Of a DNA stretch of 64,000 nucleotides, positions 8,472 through 17,268 are shown piece after piece. The stretch lies in the NCBI GenBank assembly GCA_049115575.1, contig JAGDZU010000004.1, positions 248,001 through 312,000 on the forward strand. Reading direction: 5' to 3'. A program made the position numbers and the translations under genes. This DNA is from JAHEKB01 sp049115575. GTDB taxonomy: Bacteria; Bacteroidota; Bacteroidia; NS11-12g; UBA9320. The notes under the pieces are model-generated. The model was not told where the DNA came from and did no database searches. It saw nothing but the letters and a program-made list of their open reading frames with translations. Position 1 is the stretch's first letter. The number at the start of each line of letters is the position of its first letter.

Positions 8472-8576
8472 TAGCCTTAAGTACCTTTGTTAATTTCAAC
8501 AATAATGAATGACAAAAGCGGGTCAGTAGATTGACCTTACCCTTTTAGATTTTGGAATTTCTAAACCTTGGCGGTT

Positions 8577-8903
8577 CTATACAGCAAAGCTTTCTCCGCA
8601 TCCGCAAGTTCTACTTGCGTTGGGGTTATTAAACTGAAAGCCTTTTCCATTCAGACCATCGGTAAAATCTAACTCCGTTCCACACAGGTAAAGAAAACTC
8701 TTCATGTCACAAACAACTTTTTGTCCGTTGTGCTCAAAAACTTGATCTCCTTCTTGCGGCTCATTGTCAAAATCCAATTTATAACTCAGACCTGAACATC
8801 CACCACCTACAACAGAAACACGGATAAAGTAATCCTCACCAAATCCCTCTTCACTCATCAAGTTATTGACTCTCTTACTTGCGTTATCTGATACAGTAAT
8901 CAT
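8577..8903 (-). CDS. iscA: A-type iron-sulfur carrier protein IscA
   Basis: IscA/SufA-type carriers accept Fe-S clusters or iron and pass them to apo-proteins. All three conserved cysteines are present: C36 in GGGCSGLSY, and C100 and C102 in the C-terminal CGCGESF. The length of 108 aa is typical. It is the last gene of the iscS-iscU-iscA operon, one base after the iscU stop. The final codons lie against a short convergent gap (8472-8576) that holds only small imperfect inverted repeats. The name iscA rather than sufA or erpA rests on the operon context. Confidence 0.93.
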   Translation of the reverse strand: MITVSDNASKRVNNLMSEEGFGEDYFIRVSVVGGGCSGLSYKLDFDNEPQEGDQVFEHNGQKVVCDMKSFLYLCGTELDFTDGLNGKGFQFNNPNASRTCGCGESFAV

Positions 8904-8904
8904 A

Positions 8905-9321
8905 TTAATAGTGTTTTTTATTATCCTCTATAACCTCAAGGCCATTTTTGACACGATAATCGTTAATGGCAGTTTTAATAGCATCTTCTGCTAGTACAGA
9001 ACAGTGAATCTTTACAGGCGGTAACGAAAGCTCTTCCACTATGTCCATATTGTCAATTTCCATAGCTTGATCAACAGTTTTACCTTTAAGCCATTCTGTA
9101 GCTAAGGATGAGGAAGCAATAGCAGATCCGCAACCAAATGTTTTGAATTTAGCATCTTCTATAACACCCGTAGCATCATTTACCTGGATCTGCAATCTCA
9201 TCACATCTCCACACTCTGGCGCTCCAACCAATCCTGTTCCCACATTTTCCGAGCCTTTGTCTAGCGTGCCAATGTTTCTTGGATTGCTATAGTGATCTAA
9301 TAATTTTTCTGAATATGCCAT
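8905..9321 (-). CDS. iscU: Fe-S cluster assembly scaffold IscU
   Basis: IscU is the scaffold on which IscS-derived sulfide and iron are built into a [2Fe-2S] cluster. The conserved ligands are C37 (APECGD), C64 (FGCGSA) and C107 (KIHCSV), with Asp39 next to the first. The LPPVK motif, the docking site for the HscA chaperone in bacteria that have it, is intact at residues 100-104. The length of 138 aa is slightly above E. coli IscU (128). It lies between iscS and iscA. No hscA, hscB or fdx follows. Confidence 0.95.
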   Translation of the reverse strand: MAYSEKLLDHYSNPRNIGTLDKGSENVGTGLVGAPECGDVMRLQIQVNDATGVIEDAKFKTFGCGSAIASSSLATEWLKGKTVDQAMEIDNMDIVEELSLPPVKIHCSVLAEDAIKTAINDYRVKNGLEVIEDNKKHY

Positions 9322-9355
9322 CTAGTTCTTTTTTGAATCTTTATTTAACAATTAT

Positions 9356-10570
9356 TTAATGCTCTTGCCACTCTACTGATTTCAAATCAATACCGTCCTT
9401 AAACATTTCCCAAAGTGGGCTCATCTCTCTTAATTTTTCTACTGCTTCTTTAACATGACCTATAGTATAATCCACTTCCTCATCAGTTGTAAATCTACCC
9501 AAGCCAAATCTTAATGAAGAATGGGCTAGTTCATCATCTAAGCCCAAAGCTTTTAATACATAGCTAGGTTCTAAACTGGCTGAAGTACAAGCTGAGCCAG
9601 AAGAAACCGCAATATCTTTCACGCCCATCATTAGACCTTCTCCTTCAACAAATTTGAAAGAAATATTAGTCACATTTGGGAGTCTCATTTCTCTACTACC
9701 ATTTACATAGCTTTCTTCAATTTCCAAAAGACCTTTTTCCAAACGATCTCTTAAAGCAGAAATTCTTCTGGATTCTTCTTCCATATCCGTAAGACAGATT
9801 TCACATGCCTTGCCAAATCCTACTATGCCCGGAACATTTAATGTTCCGCTTCTCATTCCTCGTTCATGACCACCCCCATCAATCTGGCTCGTGACCTTAA
9901 CTCTAGGATTCTTTCTTCTAACATATAAAGCTCCTATTCCTTTAGGGCCATACATTTTATGTCCAGTGAAAGACAGCAAATCAATTCCATCCGCTATAAC
10001 ATCAACTGGAACTTTACCAACCGCTTGAGTTGCATCAGTATGAAATAGAACTCCTCTGCTTTTAGCAATTTCTGAAATACGTTTTATATCTTGAACTACT
10101 CCAACTTCATTATTTGCATACATCACAGATATTAAAATAGTTTTATCTGTGATCGCTTCTTCCAATTCTTTCAGGTCTATTAATCCATTCTCTGCCGGAT
10201 TTAGATAAGTAACTTCTGCACCAAGGCGTTCTACATGCTTACACGCATCCAGTATTGCTTTATGTTCAGTGGTTACCGTTATGATGTGATTCCCTTTGGA
10301 AGCATACATCTCATAGACACCTTTTATGGCCAAATTATCTGCCTCGGTAGCACCAGAAGTAAAAATAATCTCCTTAGGTGTAGCATTTATTAATTGTGCA
10401 ACTTGCTCTCTAGACTGGTCTACCGCTTTTTCAGCTTCCCACCCAAAACTGTGATTTCTACTGGCTGCATTACCAAAAGTTTTGGTAAAATAAGGAAGCA
10501 TAGCTTCCAGTACTCGCGGGTCCATTGGGGTGGTTGCGTTACTGTCCAGATATATTGGCAAGTCTAACAT
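9356..10570 (-). CDS. iscS: Cysteine desulfurase IscS
   Basis: IscS is a PLP-dependent enzyme that converts cysteine to alanine and hands persulfide sulfur to IscU and other acceptors. The Schiff-base lysine is K205 in SFTGHKMYGPKG, and the mobile catalytic cysteine is C328 in SSGSACTSASLEPS, the class I type of long Cys loop. The length of 404 aa matches E. coli IscS. It is the first gene of the operon, with a TATATTTG -7 box on the minus strand at 10606-10599 and a leader of about 20 bases. No IscR-type regulator gene precedes it. Confidence 0.96.
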   Translation of the reverse strand: MLDLPIYLDSNATTPMDPRVLEAMLPYFTKTFGNAASRNHSFGWEAEKAVDQSREQVAQLINATPKEIIFTSGATEADNLAIKGVYEMYASKGNHIITVTTEHKAILDACKHVERLGAEVTYLNPAENGLIDLKELEEAITDKTILISVMYANNEVGVVQDIKRISEIAKSRGVLFHTDATQAVGKVPVDVIADGIDLLSFTGHKMYGPKGIGALYVRRKNPRVKVTSQIDGGGHERGMRSGTLNVPGIVGFGKACEICLTDMEEESRRISALRDRLEKGLLEIEESYVNGSREMRLPNVTNISFKFVEGEGLMMGVKDIAVSSGSACTSASLEPSYVLKALGLDDELAHSSLRFGLGRFTTDEEVDYTIGHVKEAVEKLREMSPLWEMFKDGIDLKSVEWQEH

Positions 10571-10598
10571 TGTTTTTATTTAGATTAATTCTAAGCTA

Positions 10599-10606
10599 CA
10601 AATATA
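10599..10606 (-). promoter_or_regulatory. -7 box of the iscSUA operon (TATATTTG)
   Basis: Read on the minus strand the sequence is TATATTTG, an exact match to TAnnTTTG. The transcription start would be near 10593, giving a leader of about 20 bases before ATG 10570. No clear -33 TTG is visible. The rest of the 175-base divergent gap to the gene at 10746 contains a 6-bp inverted repeat (TCCTAT/ATAGGA) but no long palindrome. Confidence 0.5.
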
Positions 10607-10745
10607 ACTCACGGACTAAAAAAATGTTTTCTAATGCCTATTGATTTTTCCTATTGAGCACCTGCACTTGACTATAGGAGGCCTAACTTTCCTCAAAATC
10701 CCATAATATTCCGTAATTTGGCACTATCCAAAAACTATTTTTCTA

Positions 10746-11147
10746 TTGAAGAAAATTGAACATATAGGCATTGCTGTCAAAGACATAGCAAGCTCTAATC
10801 AACTTTTTGCCAAGCTTTTAGGTACAGCGCATTATAAAATGGAAGAAGTGGAAAGCGAAGGTGTAATTACCTCGTTTTTTCAAATTGGAGAAGTCAAAAT
10901 TGAACTCCTCCAAGCCACAACGGAAAACAGCGCTATACACCAACATATTGAAAAAAGAGGTGAGGGAATTCATCACATTGCTTTTGCCGTTGAAAATGTA
11001 AATGAAGAATTGAAAAGATTGAAAAATGAAGGATTTCATGCCATACATGAAGAAGCTAAGGAAGGTGCAGATGGTAAACTAATAGCATTTCTACACCCCA
11101 AAAGCACCAATAAAGTACTCACCGAAATATGTGCGGACAATGAATAA
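10746..11147 (+). CDS. mce: Methylmalonyl-CoA epimerase
   Basis: This 133-aa VOC-fold protein interconverts (2S)- and (2R)-methylmalonyl-CoA in the propionyl-CoA to succinyl-CoA route. The N-terminus (KIEHIGIAVKDI) carries the first metal-ligand His at residue 6. GEGIHHIAFAV near 72-82 carries the central His, and the C-terminal TEIC near 126-129 supplies the last acidic ligand. The start is TTG 10746, because no in-frame ATG precedes these motifs; a TAATTTG sequence near 10714 may be its -7 box. It overlaps the AI-2E-family gene by eight bases. A methylmalonyl-CoA mutase is not in the window. Confidence 0.92.
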   Translation: MKKIEHIGIAVKDIASSNQLFAKLLGTAHYKMEEVESEGVITSFFQIGEVKIELLQATTENSAIHQHIEKRGEGIHHIAFAVENVNEELKRLKNEGFHAIHEEAKEGADGKLIAFLHPKSTNKVLTEICADNE

Positions 11148-12228
11148 AAACTTAAGAATTTTACTAGGAGTAATCGGTTTTCTTTTAATGGTCTATGTTC
11201 TATGGAACGTAAGAACCATCATATATTACTTCTTTACTGCAGCAATAATTGCCTTTATAGGAAGACCATTAGTTGGACTATTGGGTAGAATTAAGATTAA
11301 AGGGAAAACGCTGCCTAACTGGTTGAAATCCTTAGCTGTATTAGTCACTTTTGGCCTTCTTCTTTTTGGATTCTTTCAAATGATTATACCAACAGTCATT
11401 TCTCAAGCAAATATTATTTCCACTATCGAACCCGAGCAAATGGTGGAGAGATTTCAACCACAAATTAAGACTGTTACCGGTTGGCTAGACAAATTCGACA
11501 TCACTCAGGAAGAGATGGAAACATTACTTATAGAGCAGTTTGGAAGAATATTCGAAGTAGGAGAGATCAGTGTTTATTTAAGTAACATTATTAGTGGATT
11601 AACAGACACCTTAATTGCAGTGTTTTCAATCCTATTTATCTCGTTCTTCTTGCTAAAAGATGGCACCATAGTAGACAATGTTGTTTCCAGTCTCACTCCA
11701 GATAACTATATGGAAAGCATTAATAAGATCTTTCATAAAACTAAGAATCTACTTTCCAGATATTTCATCGGAATCGTTCTTCAGATACTGATCATAATGA
11801 CCATAATAACGGTTGGTCTAACCATTATAGGGGTTAAGAATGCAATCATAATAGGATTGCTAGCAGGAATATTCAATATTATACCATACTTAGGACCTTT
11901 GCTGGGCGGGCTATTGGGAATTAGTCTTGCTTTAACCACCCAAATTCAAATATATCCGGATTTAGACATAACCACCTTTGGAATTCAGGCCTTAATTGTA
12001 TTCTGGGTGGCGCAGCTGGTAGATAATTTTGTGCTTCAACCGCTCATATTTTCAAAAAGCGTAAATGCGCATCCTTTAGAAATATTTTTAGTGATACTCT
12101 CTGCAGGAAGTTTAGGTGGTGTGGCCGGTATGATCCTTGCTGTTCCGCTATATACATTTTTACGTATAGTAGCCAAAGAGTTCTTTAATGGATACAAGGT
12201 TGTTCAGGGCCTTACTAAAAATTTGTGA
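11140..12228 (+). CDS. AI-2E family (PerM/YdiK-like) membrane transporter
   Basis: The protein has several predicted membrane segments with the family layout: two N-terminal spans (about residues 8-40), a third near 65-85, a soluble insert at about 95-145, then a C-terminal block with NIIPYLGPLLGG near 245-256 and a final LAVPLYTFLRIV segment. Members of this family have been linked to autoinducer-2 release or Na+/H+ antiport, so the substrate here is unknown. ATG 11140 is preferred over an in-frame GTG at 11131. It overlaps mce by eight bases and the next gene by four (GTGA), forming an operon. Confidence 0.88.
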   Translation: MNKNLRILLGVIGFLLMVYVLWNVRTIIYYFFTAAIIAFIGRPLVGLLGRIKIKGKTLPNWLKSLAVLVTFGLLLFGFFQMIIPTVISQANIISTIEPEQMVERFQPQIKTVTGWLDKFDITQEEMETLLIEQFGRIFEVGEISVYLSNIISGLTDTLIAVFSILFISFFLLKDGTIVDNVVSSLTPDNYMESINKIFHKTKNLLSRYFIGIVLQILIIMTIITVGLTIIGVKNAIIIGLLAGIFNIIPYLGPLLGGLLGISLALTTQIQIYPDLDITTFGIQALIVFWVAQLVDNFVLQPLIFSKSVNAHPLEIFLVILSAGSLGGVAGMILAVPLYTFLRIVAKEFFNGYKVVQGLTKNL

Positions 12229-14132
12229 CAACCAATCCAACATTCATAACATCGAGGAAGCTGATTCTTTGTTTTACAGCATTACTTACGCTATTTGTAT
12301 TTGATGCTTTTGGTCAGGAAATCAATCTTAAAAAAGAGTATCAATCATGGACCAGTTTAGATCAGGCAGACAGCAATCGTTTAAAAAGTTTTAAGGAGCT
12401 CAGAGACCATAAACATTCTTTTGGGCAAGACGATAGCGCTCTATATTTTGAATTTTTAAGTCGAGAATCTTTTGCCTTAGGTGAGGAACTGGATGCTTTA
12501 AATTATAGTGCATTAGCTCTGGAGTTTAGCCAGCTTGCAATCAGCCTTTTAGAGGGTAATGCCACTGGCATTTTTGAAAGCGGCGAAAATGAATCAAAAG
12601 TGATTGAGAGTGCTTCTTCAACAGAAGTGACTGCTCCTCTTCTTATAATCAACCGCAAATTGGAGTATGCCAAATTGCTAGAGTATCAAGCTGAGCTTTT
12701 TAGTCATTTGAATCAATATTCGGATGCCGTATACAATTACAAAGAAGCTATAGAAGTGAGATATTCTTTAGAAGACACATTGGGAGTTGCACGTGCTCAT
12801 CTCAAAATTGGGATAGCCCAAATGAATGACGAGAATCTCGAAGATGGTGAAAAGCATTTAGACTCTAGCCTAAGGCTCACTCATCTCATTAGTGAACTCA
12901 AACTTGAAGCCGATATTTACGCACAATATGCCATCTTAAGCCAGACCAATAGAAAACTTGTAGAATCAGGTAAGTATCTCGATGATGAGATTGAAATTAG
13001 AAGAGCCATAAATGATAGTTCTGGTTTGGCACTAGCTTTAGTGAACAAAGCCTGGGGGCAATACTATATGAATGAATTCAGTTTGGCAGATCAAAGTGCG
13101 TCTGAAGGAATGAATATAGCTAAGCTGTTTTCATTGATAGATATACATAAGAACGCTCTTAATTGCTTATTTAAGGCAAATCAAAGTCGTGGTAAGTTCA
13201 CTAAATCCATTGAATATGCAGAAGAACTATTGGCATTAACAGACAGCGCCAACCTCAATGAGTTTAATACCCAACTAACTAGATTAAAGTTTACAACTCA
13301 ATTGCTGAAAGATAGCATTAATAATGTAACAAATGAGAGTCTCAGACAAAGTGAAAAAAGAGAAGCAAACAAAAAACTCACTATAGTTTTAGCAATTTCT
13401 GTATTTGTGCTTTTAATCTCAATAGCTCTTCTCAGCCGATTGAGTTATGTGAACAAAACAAAGAAGATAATTCAAAAAGAGCGAGATCGTTCAGAAGACC
13501 TATTGTTGAACATATTGCCGTCTGAAATTGCAGAAGAACTCAAAAATAAAGGCGAAGCTGAAGCAAGAGATCACAGTCCAGTAGCTGTTATTTTCACAGA
13601 TTTTAAAGGCTTTACCAGCCTTTCTGAAAAATTGTCGGCCAAAGATCTAGTTGCAGAAATAAATCACTGCTTTAAGGCATTTGATATTATTATGGCCAAA
13701 TACAATATTGAAAAAATCAAAACTATTGGAGATGCTTATATGGCCGTGAGTGGTATTCCAACATCCTTTGAAGATTCTACCAAGTCAGCAGCTTTAGCAG
13801 CTTTGGAAATGCAAGAATTCATTTCGCAGCGTAAAAAGGAAAAAGATGCTATAGGTGAATTGGGTTTTGAAATGAGAGCAGGCATTCACACAGGACATGT
13901 GGTTGCAGGTATTGTTGGGGTAAGAAAATTCCAATACGATGTTTGGGGAGATACAGTTAATACAGCCTCTAGAATGGAAACAAATTGCGAAGCTGGCAGG
14001 GTGAATATTTCCCAAAGCTCCTACGAACAAATCAAAAATGATCCCGAGTTTAAATTTGAATCAAGAGGGAAAATAGAGGCTAAAGGGAAAGGAGAAATAG
14101 CCATGTATTTTGTGGACTACAGTTCTAATTAA
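12225..14132 (+). CDS. TPR-containing transmembrane class III adenylate cyclase
   Basis: Residues 1-30 form a signal peptide. Residues 80-370 are helical repeats of TPR type and probably periplasmic. A single membrane span lies at 384-404, followed by a short linker helix and the cytoplasmic class III cyclase domain at about 425-635. Metal-binding aspartates are D459 (IFTDFKGFT) and D503 (KTIGDAY). The purine-specifying residues are Lys499 and the Asp in YDVWGDTVN, the adenylate-type pair rather than the Glu/Cys pair of guanylate cyclases. The product is therefore probably cAMP made in response to an envelope signal sensed by the TPR part. The start is GTG 12225, overlapping the upstream stop. 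Confidence 0.88.
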   Translation: MTTNPTFITSRKLILCFTALLTLFVFDAFGQEINLKKEYQSWTSLDQADSNRLKSFKELRDHKHSFGQDDSALYFEFLSRESFALGEELDALNYSALALEFSQLAISLLEGNATGIFESGENESKVIESASSTEVTAPLLIINRKLEYAKLLEYQAELFSHLNQYSDAVYNYKEAIEVRYSLEDTLGVARAHLKIGIAQMNDENLEDGEKHLDSSLRLTHLISELKLEADIYAQYAILSQTNRKLVESGKYLDDEIEIRRAINDSSGLALALVNKAWGQYYMNEFSLADQSASEGMNIAKLFSLIDIHKNALNCLFKANQSRGKFTKSIEYAEELLALTDSANLNEFNTQLTRLKFTTQLLKDSINNVTNESLRQSEKREANKKLTIVLAISVFVLLISIALLSRLSYVNKTKKIIQKERDRSEDLLLNILPSEIAEELKNKGEAEARDHSPVAVIFTDFKGFTSLSEKLSAKDLVAEINHCFKAFDIIMAKYNIEKIKTIGDAYMAVSGIPTSFEDSTKSAALAALEMQEFISQRKKEKDAIGELGFEMRAGIHTGHVVAGIVGVRKFQYDVWGDTVNTASRMETNCEAGRVNISQSSYEQIKNDPEFKFESRGKIEAKGKGEIAMYFVDYSSN

Positions 14133-14712
14133 AATGATTCATGGCCCGTTCAGCACCTTGAACAATAAAGGCTTCTGTTAGTTTAACTGCTTTTTCAATC
14201 CCAAGTTTTACATCAATTGTTTCATCGGGTTCCCATTTTCCGAGTACATACTCAACCTGTCTGCCCTTTGGAAAATCGCTGCCTACTCCAAATCGTATTC
14301 TTGGGAACTGATCAGTCCCTAACTGTGCTATAGTGTCTTTTAATCCGTTGTGCCCACCGTGACTACCTTTGGTTTTAAGTCTAATTTTAGCTAGCGGAAG
14401 TGCTATATCGTCAGTGATTATCAATATGCGTTCCAATGGAATTTTTTCGCTTTTCATCCAATGCCTAATGGCCTTTCCGCTTAAGTTCATATAAGTAGTT
14501 GGTTTGATCATAATAATCTGCTTACCTCTAAATTTTGCTTTAGCCACAAAAGCGAGTCGGCCAGTGTCAAAGCTTGCTTCTAAATCAGCAGCCCACTGAT
14601 CAACAACATCAAAACCAATATTATGTCTAGTTCCTTTATAATCAAGTCCGATATTTCCCAATCCTACAATTAAGTATTTCACAGAATTCTCTTTCTTTTT
14701 AAACCACCACAT
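14125..14712 (-). CDS. pth: Peptidyl-tRNA hydrolase
   Basis: Pth cleaves peptidyl-tRNAs released from stalled ribosomes. The signature YLIVGLGNIG...YKGTRHNIGFDVVD at residues 13-38 contains the catalytic His and nearby Asn. KPTTYMNLSG near 69-78 and the GSHGGHNGLKD motif near 115-125 are also intact. The length of 195 aa is usual. It has a short Lys-rich extension before the conserved start, so an internal start (GTG/Val at residue 11) cannot be excluded. It is the last gene of the 17205-to-14125 operon and its 3' end overlaps the cyclase gene by eight bases. Confidence 0.95.
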   Translation of the reverse strand: MWWFKKKENSVKYLIVGLGNIGLDYKGTRHNIGFDVVDQWAADLEASFDTGRLAFVAKAKFRGKQIIMIKPTTYMNLSGKAIRHWMKSEKIPLERILIITDDIALPLAKIRLKTKGSHGGHNGLKDTIAQLGTDQFPRIRFGVGSDFPKGRQVEYVLGKWEPDETIDVKLGIEKAVKLTEAFIVQGAERAMNHFN

Positions 14713-15926
14713 TAATTCAATGCTACATTTTCGTATCTAGAAGCTTTGTTCGCTGGAAATATGGAAATTACATATCCTAATAAAACTATAGTAAGCAAGG
14801 TGATAAACACGTCGGTAAAATGCAACTCTACAGGATAATTTTCTACTATGCTGTTTTCTAACTTCAGCAAGCCAAATTGCTTCTGGGCCAAAACTGTAAG
14901 TAAGCCCAACAACAAACCAACTCCCCCACCAATAATGGCTATATAGCTCCCTTGCCAAACAAATAAACTCCTAATTAGAGATTTAGTGGCACCCATACTT
15001 TTAAGTATTGATATGTCTTTCCTTTTATCTAAGACCAGCATAATCAATGAACCAAAAATATTGAATGCTGAAATCAGCAATACCAAAGAGAGTATGGCAT
15101 AGGTAAACCACTTCTCACTTTGAAATATTTTATAAATCACTTCATTCTGTTCACGTCTTGTAACTACCTGCCACTTCTCACCCAAAGCCTGCTGCAATAA
15201 ATCTTTAACTTCTTGCTCATCTACATTTTTGTCTAAATCTATTTCTAATGAACTGATTTCATTTGGATAATCTAATAACTCTGAAGCAAAATCCAGACTG
15301 GTAATGAATACTTCATTGTCAATTTCTTCATGAACAACAAAAATCCCGCTTGGTCTTAAGTATTGAACACTCAAAGCCGACATCGGATTCAAGCTATTAT
15401 ACTCCACATCCCTTCTGGGAATGAATACAGATACCGTCTCGTGGCTTCCAGGAAAAACACCCAATCGACCAGATAAACCACCACCAAATACGCCAAAATG
15501 CGACGATGTATCTCCAAAGTCAAGCTCGCCCAAAACCAATAAAGAATCAAAACGAGCAATATTAAAATGCTCATCAACACCTTTGATTCGAGCAATTTCT
15601 TGTCTCTCATTGAATTTGACAACCACTTTTTCCTCTAAACACTTTGAAATTCTATCAACACCTTCTATAGCGGTTATCTTGGCGAGCAACTCTTCATGAG
15701 GAATAAATACTTTCTTGCCTGAACTGCTTATCTCTATGTCTGGATCATAGTTGTTAATGAGATCTCCTACTAAACGTTCAAAGCCATTAAATGCAGAAAG
15801 TATGACTATCATAGCGAAAGCACCCACGCCAAACCCAAGCATAGCAATACCATTGATTACGTTAATGGCATTAATCTTCTTTTTAGAAAATAGATACCGA
15901 TATGCGATGAAGATCGGTAATTTCAA
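14712..15926 (-). CDS. LolC/LolE-type ABC transporter permease (MacB/FtsX fold)
   Basis: The 404-aa protein has a first membrane span at about residues 22-45, a large periplasmic MacB-type core domain (about 50-265), and three C-terminal spans at about 275-300, 322-345 and 370-392. This is the topology of LolC/LolE, which extract lipoproteins from the inner membrane for transport to the outer membrane. The N-terminal IAYRYLFSKKKINAINVI is typical. In Bacteroidota such permeases are often found beside rbfA, as here (four-base gap). No LolD ATPase is adjacent. Its stop overlaps nothing, and its 3' end shares one base with the pth start. Confidence 0.87.
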   Translation of the reverse strand: MKLPIFIAYRYLFSKKKINAINVINGIAMLGFGVGAFAMIVILSAFNGFERLVGDLINNYDPDIEISSSGKKVFIPHEELLAKITAIEGVDRISKCLEEKVVVKFNERQEIARIKGVDEHFNIARFDSLLVLGELDFGDTSSHFGVFGGGLSGRLGVFPGSHETVSVFIPRRDVEYNSLNPMSALSVQYLRPSGIFVVHEEIDNEVFITSLDFASELLDYPNEISSLEIDLDKNVDEQEVKDLLQQALGEKWQVVTRREQNEVIYKIFQSEKWFTYAILSLVLLISAFNIFGSLIMLVLDKRKDISILKSMGATKSLIRSLFVWQGSYIAIIGGGVGLLLGLLTVLAQKQFGLLKLENSIVENYPVELHFTDVFITLLTIVLLGYVISIFPANKASRYENVALN

Positions 15927-15930
15927 TGGC

Positions 15931-16272
15931 TTACTTTAGGTTCTTTAACAAATTGGAGATCCGTTCAGCATGATCCATAGATGTGTCTAAGTAAAATCTA
16001 AACTCTGGAACTTTGCGCATCCCTTTTCCCGCTCCTTGTGCAAAGGATCTCCTAATTTCTTTATTGTGAAACTCCACTGTTTCCAAGCTTTTCTGCTTGT
16101 CTTCAGAGTTCATAAAGCCCAAATAGATTTTGGCAACACCTAAATCAGGACTCATTTCTACATCAACCAAAGTAATAAGTTGACCCGCTAGAATTCGAGG
16201 CGCAATTTGATTGAGTACCACTGCCAAGTCCCGTTGCACTTCTTTTGCAACTTTCTCTTGCCTTATACTCAT
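15931..16272 (-). CDS. rbfA: 30S ribosome-binding factor RbfA
   Basis: RbfA is a KH-fold protein that binds the 30S subunit during 16S rRNA maturation and cold adaptation. The N-terminus (SIRQEKVAKEVQRDLAVVL), the central LVDVEMSPDLGVAKIYLGF and the C-terminal MRKVPEFRFYLDTSMDHAERI are the characteristic family segments. The length of 113 aa is normal. It lies three bases after the coiled-coil gene and four bases before the LolC/E-type gene, so all are probably co-transcribed. Confidence 0.95.
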   Translation of the reverse strand: MSIRQEKVAKEVQRDLAVVLNQIAPRILAGQLITLVDVEMSPDLGVAKIYLGFMNSEDKQKSLETVEFHNKEIRRSFAQGAGKGMRKVPEFRFYLDTSMDHAERISNLLKNLK

Positions 16273-16275
16273 AAA

Positions 16276-17205
16276 CTATCTCAAAATAAACTTAGTGCTG
16301 GCCATCTCATGAGTGTCGCTAAACACCTTTAAAGTGTACTCACCAGCAGTCATAGATTCATTAGCAGGTATGATTACAAGAGCAGATTCATTTTTGTTTT
16401 GGAAATTAACTACTTTCTTTAGAGTGTACATACTCTCACCACCTTGATAGCTGAAAGTTCCAGCTCCAAGCGATTCATCTACCAATGTTGATTTATTAGG
16501 TGTTTGTAGCTTAAAGTAAAGGGTCTTTTCACCTTTTTCAGCTAAATCATTGCTTCCTAAAACTAAGTTTATATCTACTTGAACTACTCTTTTAAGTTTA
16601 TCTGTTGGCTTTAACTTTCCTCCTAATGCCTTTTTCATAGGAGTAACTTCGAGCGATTTTAAGAATATGCGTTTACCTATAGCTACTTGGCTCGAGAGGT
16701 CTGTGTTTTCGGCTTCAACCTCTTGAATTCGTTGTTGCCCTGCCTCTACTTGCTTCTGCATGATATAGTTTTCGTCTTTGAGGTACTGGTTCTCTTGAGA
16801 TAATGAATCAACTTCAAAAGTCAATCTTTCCATATCCGCTCTAAGTCTGGTTATTTCAGAGCGGGCGCGTTGAAGTTCAGCCGCTGTAACTCCTTCTTTA
16901 CTCAATAAAGTTTTGATCTTCGCTACTTGCTTTTGAATCTCTGCTTCTCTTAAGGTAATCACACTATCTAAGCTGGCATTCTCGCCTTTATAGAAATCTA
17001 AATCCTCTTCCAATTGCTCTTTAAGATCTTCTATCGTAGCTAGTTCAGTTTGGGTATTAACCAACTCATTCTTGGTTAAACTTAACTTCTTGTTATTGGT
17101 TACCAAGTTGTAGATTAGCAATAGATTAATCAGGAATAAAACAAGGATTATTATAAAGAGATATATCTTACTCTTCTTATTCTTACTATCATCTTTCACA
17201 GTCAT
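16276..17205 (-). CDS. Single-span coiled-coil protein of unknown function (309 aa)
   Basis: A basic N-terminus is followed by one membrane span at about residues 14-32. A long coiled coil runs from about 38 to 185, with clear heptad patterns and many Glu/Gln/Leu residues. A globular beta-rich C-terminal domain at about 190-309 contains KTLYFKLQTPNKSTL. The protein is probably anchored in the inner membrane with the rest in the periplasm. It leads an operon with rbfA, a LolC/E-type permease and pth. A TAAATTTG box lies on the minus strand at 17245-17238. The function is unknown; a structural envelope role is one guess. Confidence 0.8.
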   Translation of the reverse strand: MTVKDDSKNKKSKIYLFIIILVLFLINLLLIYNLVTNNKKLSLTKNELVNTQTELATIEDLKEQLEEDLDFYKGENASLDSVITLREAEIQKQVAKIKTLLSKEGVTAAELQRARSEITRLRADMERLTFEVDSLSQENQYLKDENYIMQKQVEAGQQRIQEVEAENTDLSSQVAIGKRIFLKSLEVTPMKKALGGKLKPTDKLKRVVQVDINLVLGSNDLAEKGEKTLYFKLQTPNKSTLVDESLGAGTFSYQGGESMYTLKKVVNFQNKNESALVIIPANESMTAGEYTLKVFSDTHEMASTKFILR

Positions 17206-17268
17206 ACAGCTCTAACGTTTTTAGGTTTGATTAATTACAAATTTAACAAATTCGATGGATGCTTGTTT

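Noticed and set aside
8482..8489. TACCTTTG promoter-like box after the gene at 7962-8471
   Set aside because: It faces the convergent iscA gene and no plus-strand gene follows, so it is probably a chance match.
8472..8576. Hairpins in the convergent gap (GGTCA/TGACC and TTTAGA/TCTAAA)
   Set aside because: The stems are only 5-6 bp and no proper T-run follows, so they are not supported as terminators.
10640..10680. Inverted repeat TCCTAT/ATAGGA between iscS and mce
   Set aside because: The 6-bp arms are separated by about 19 bases, which is expected by chance in this AT-rich gap.
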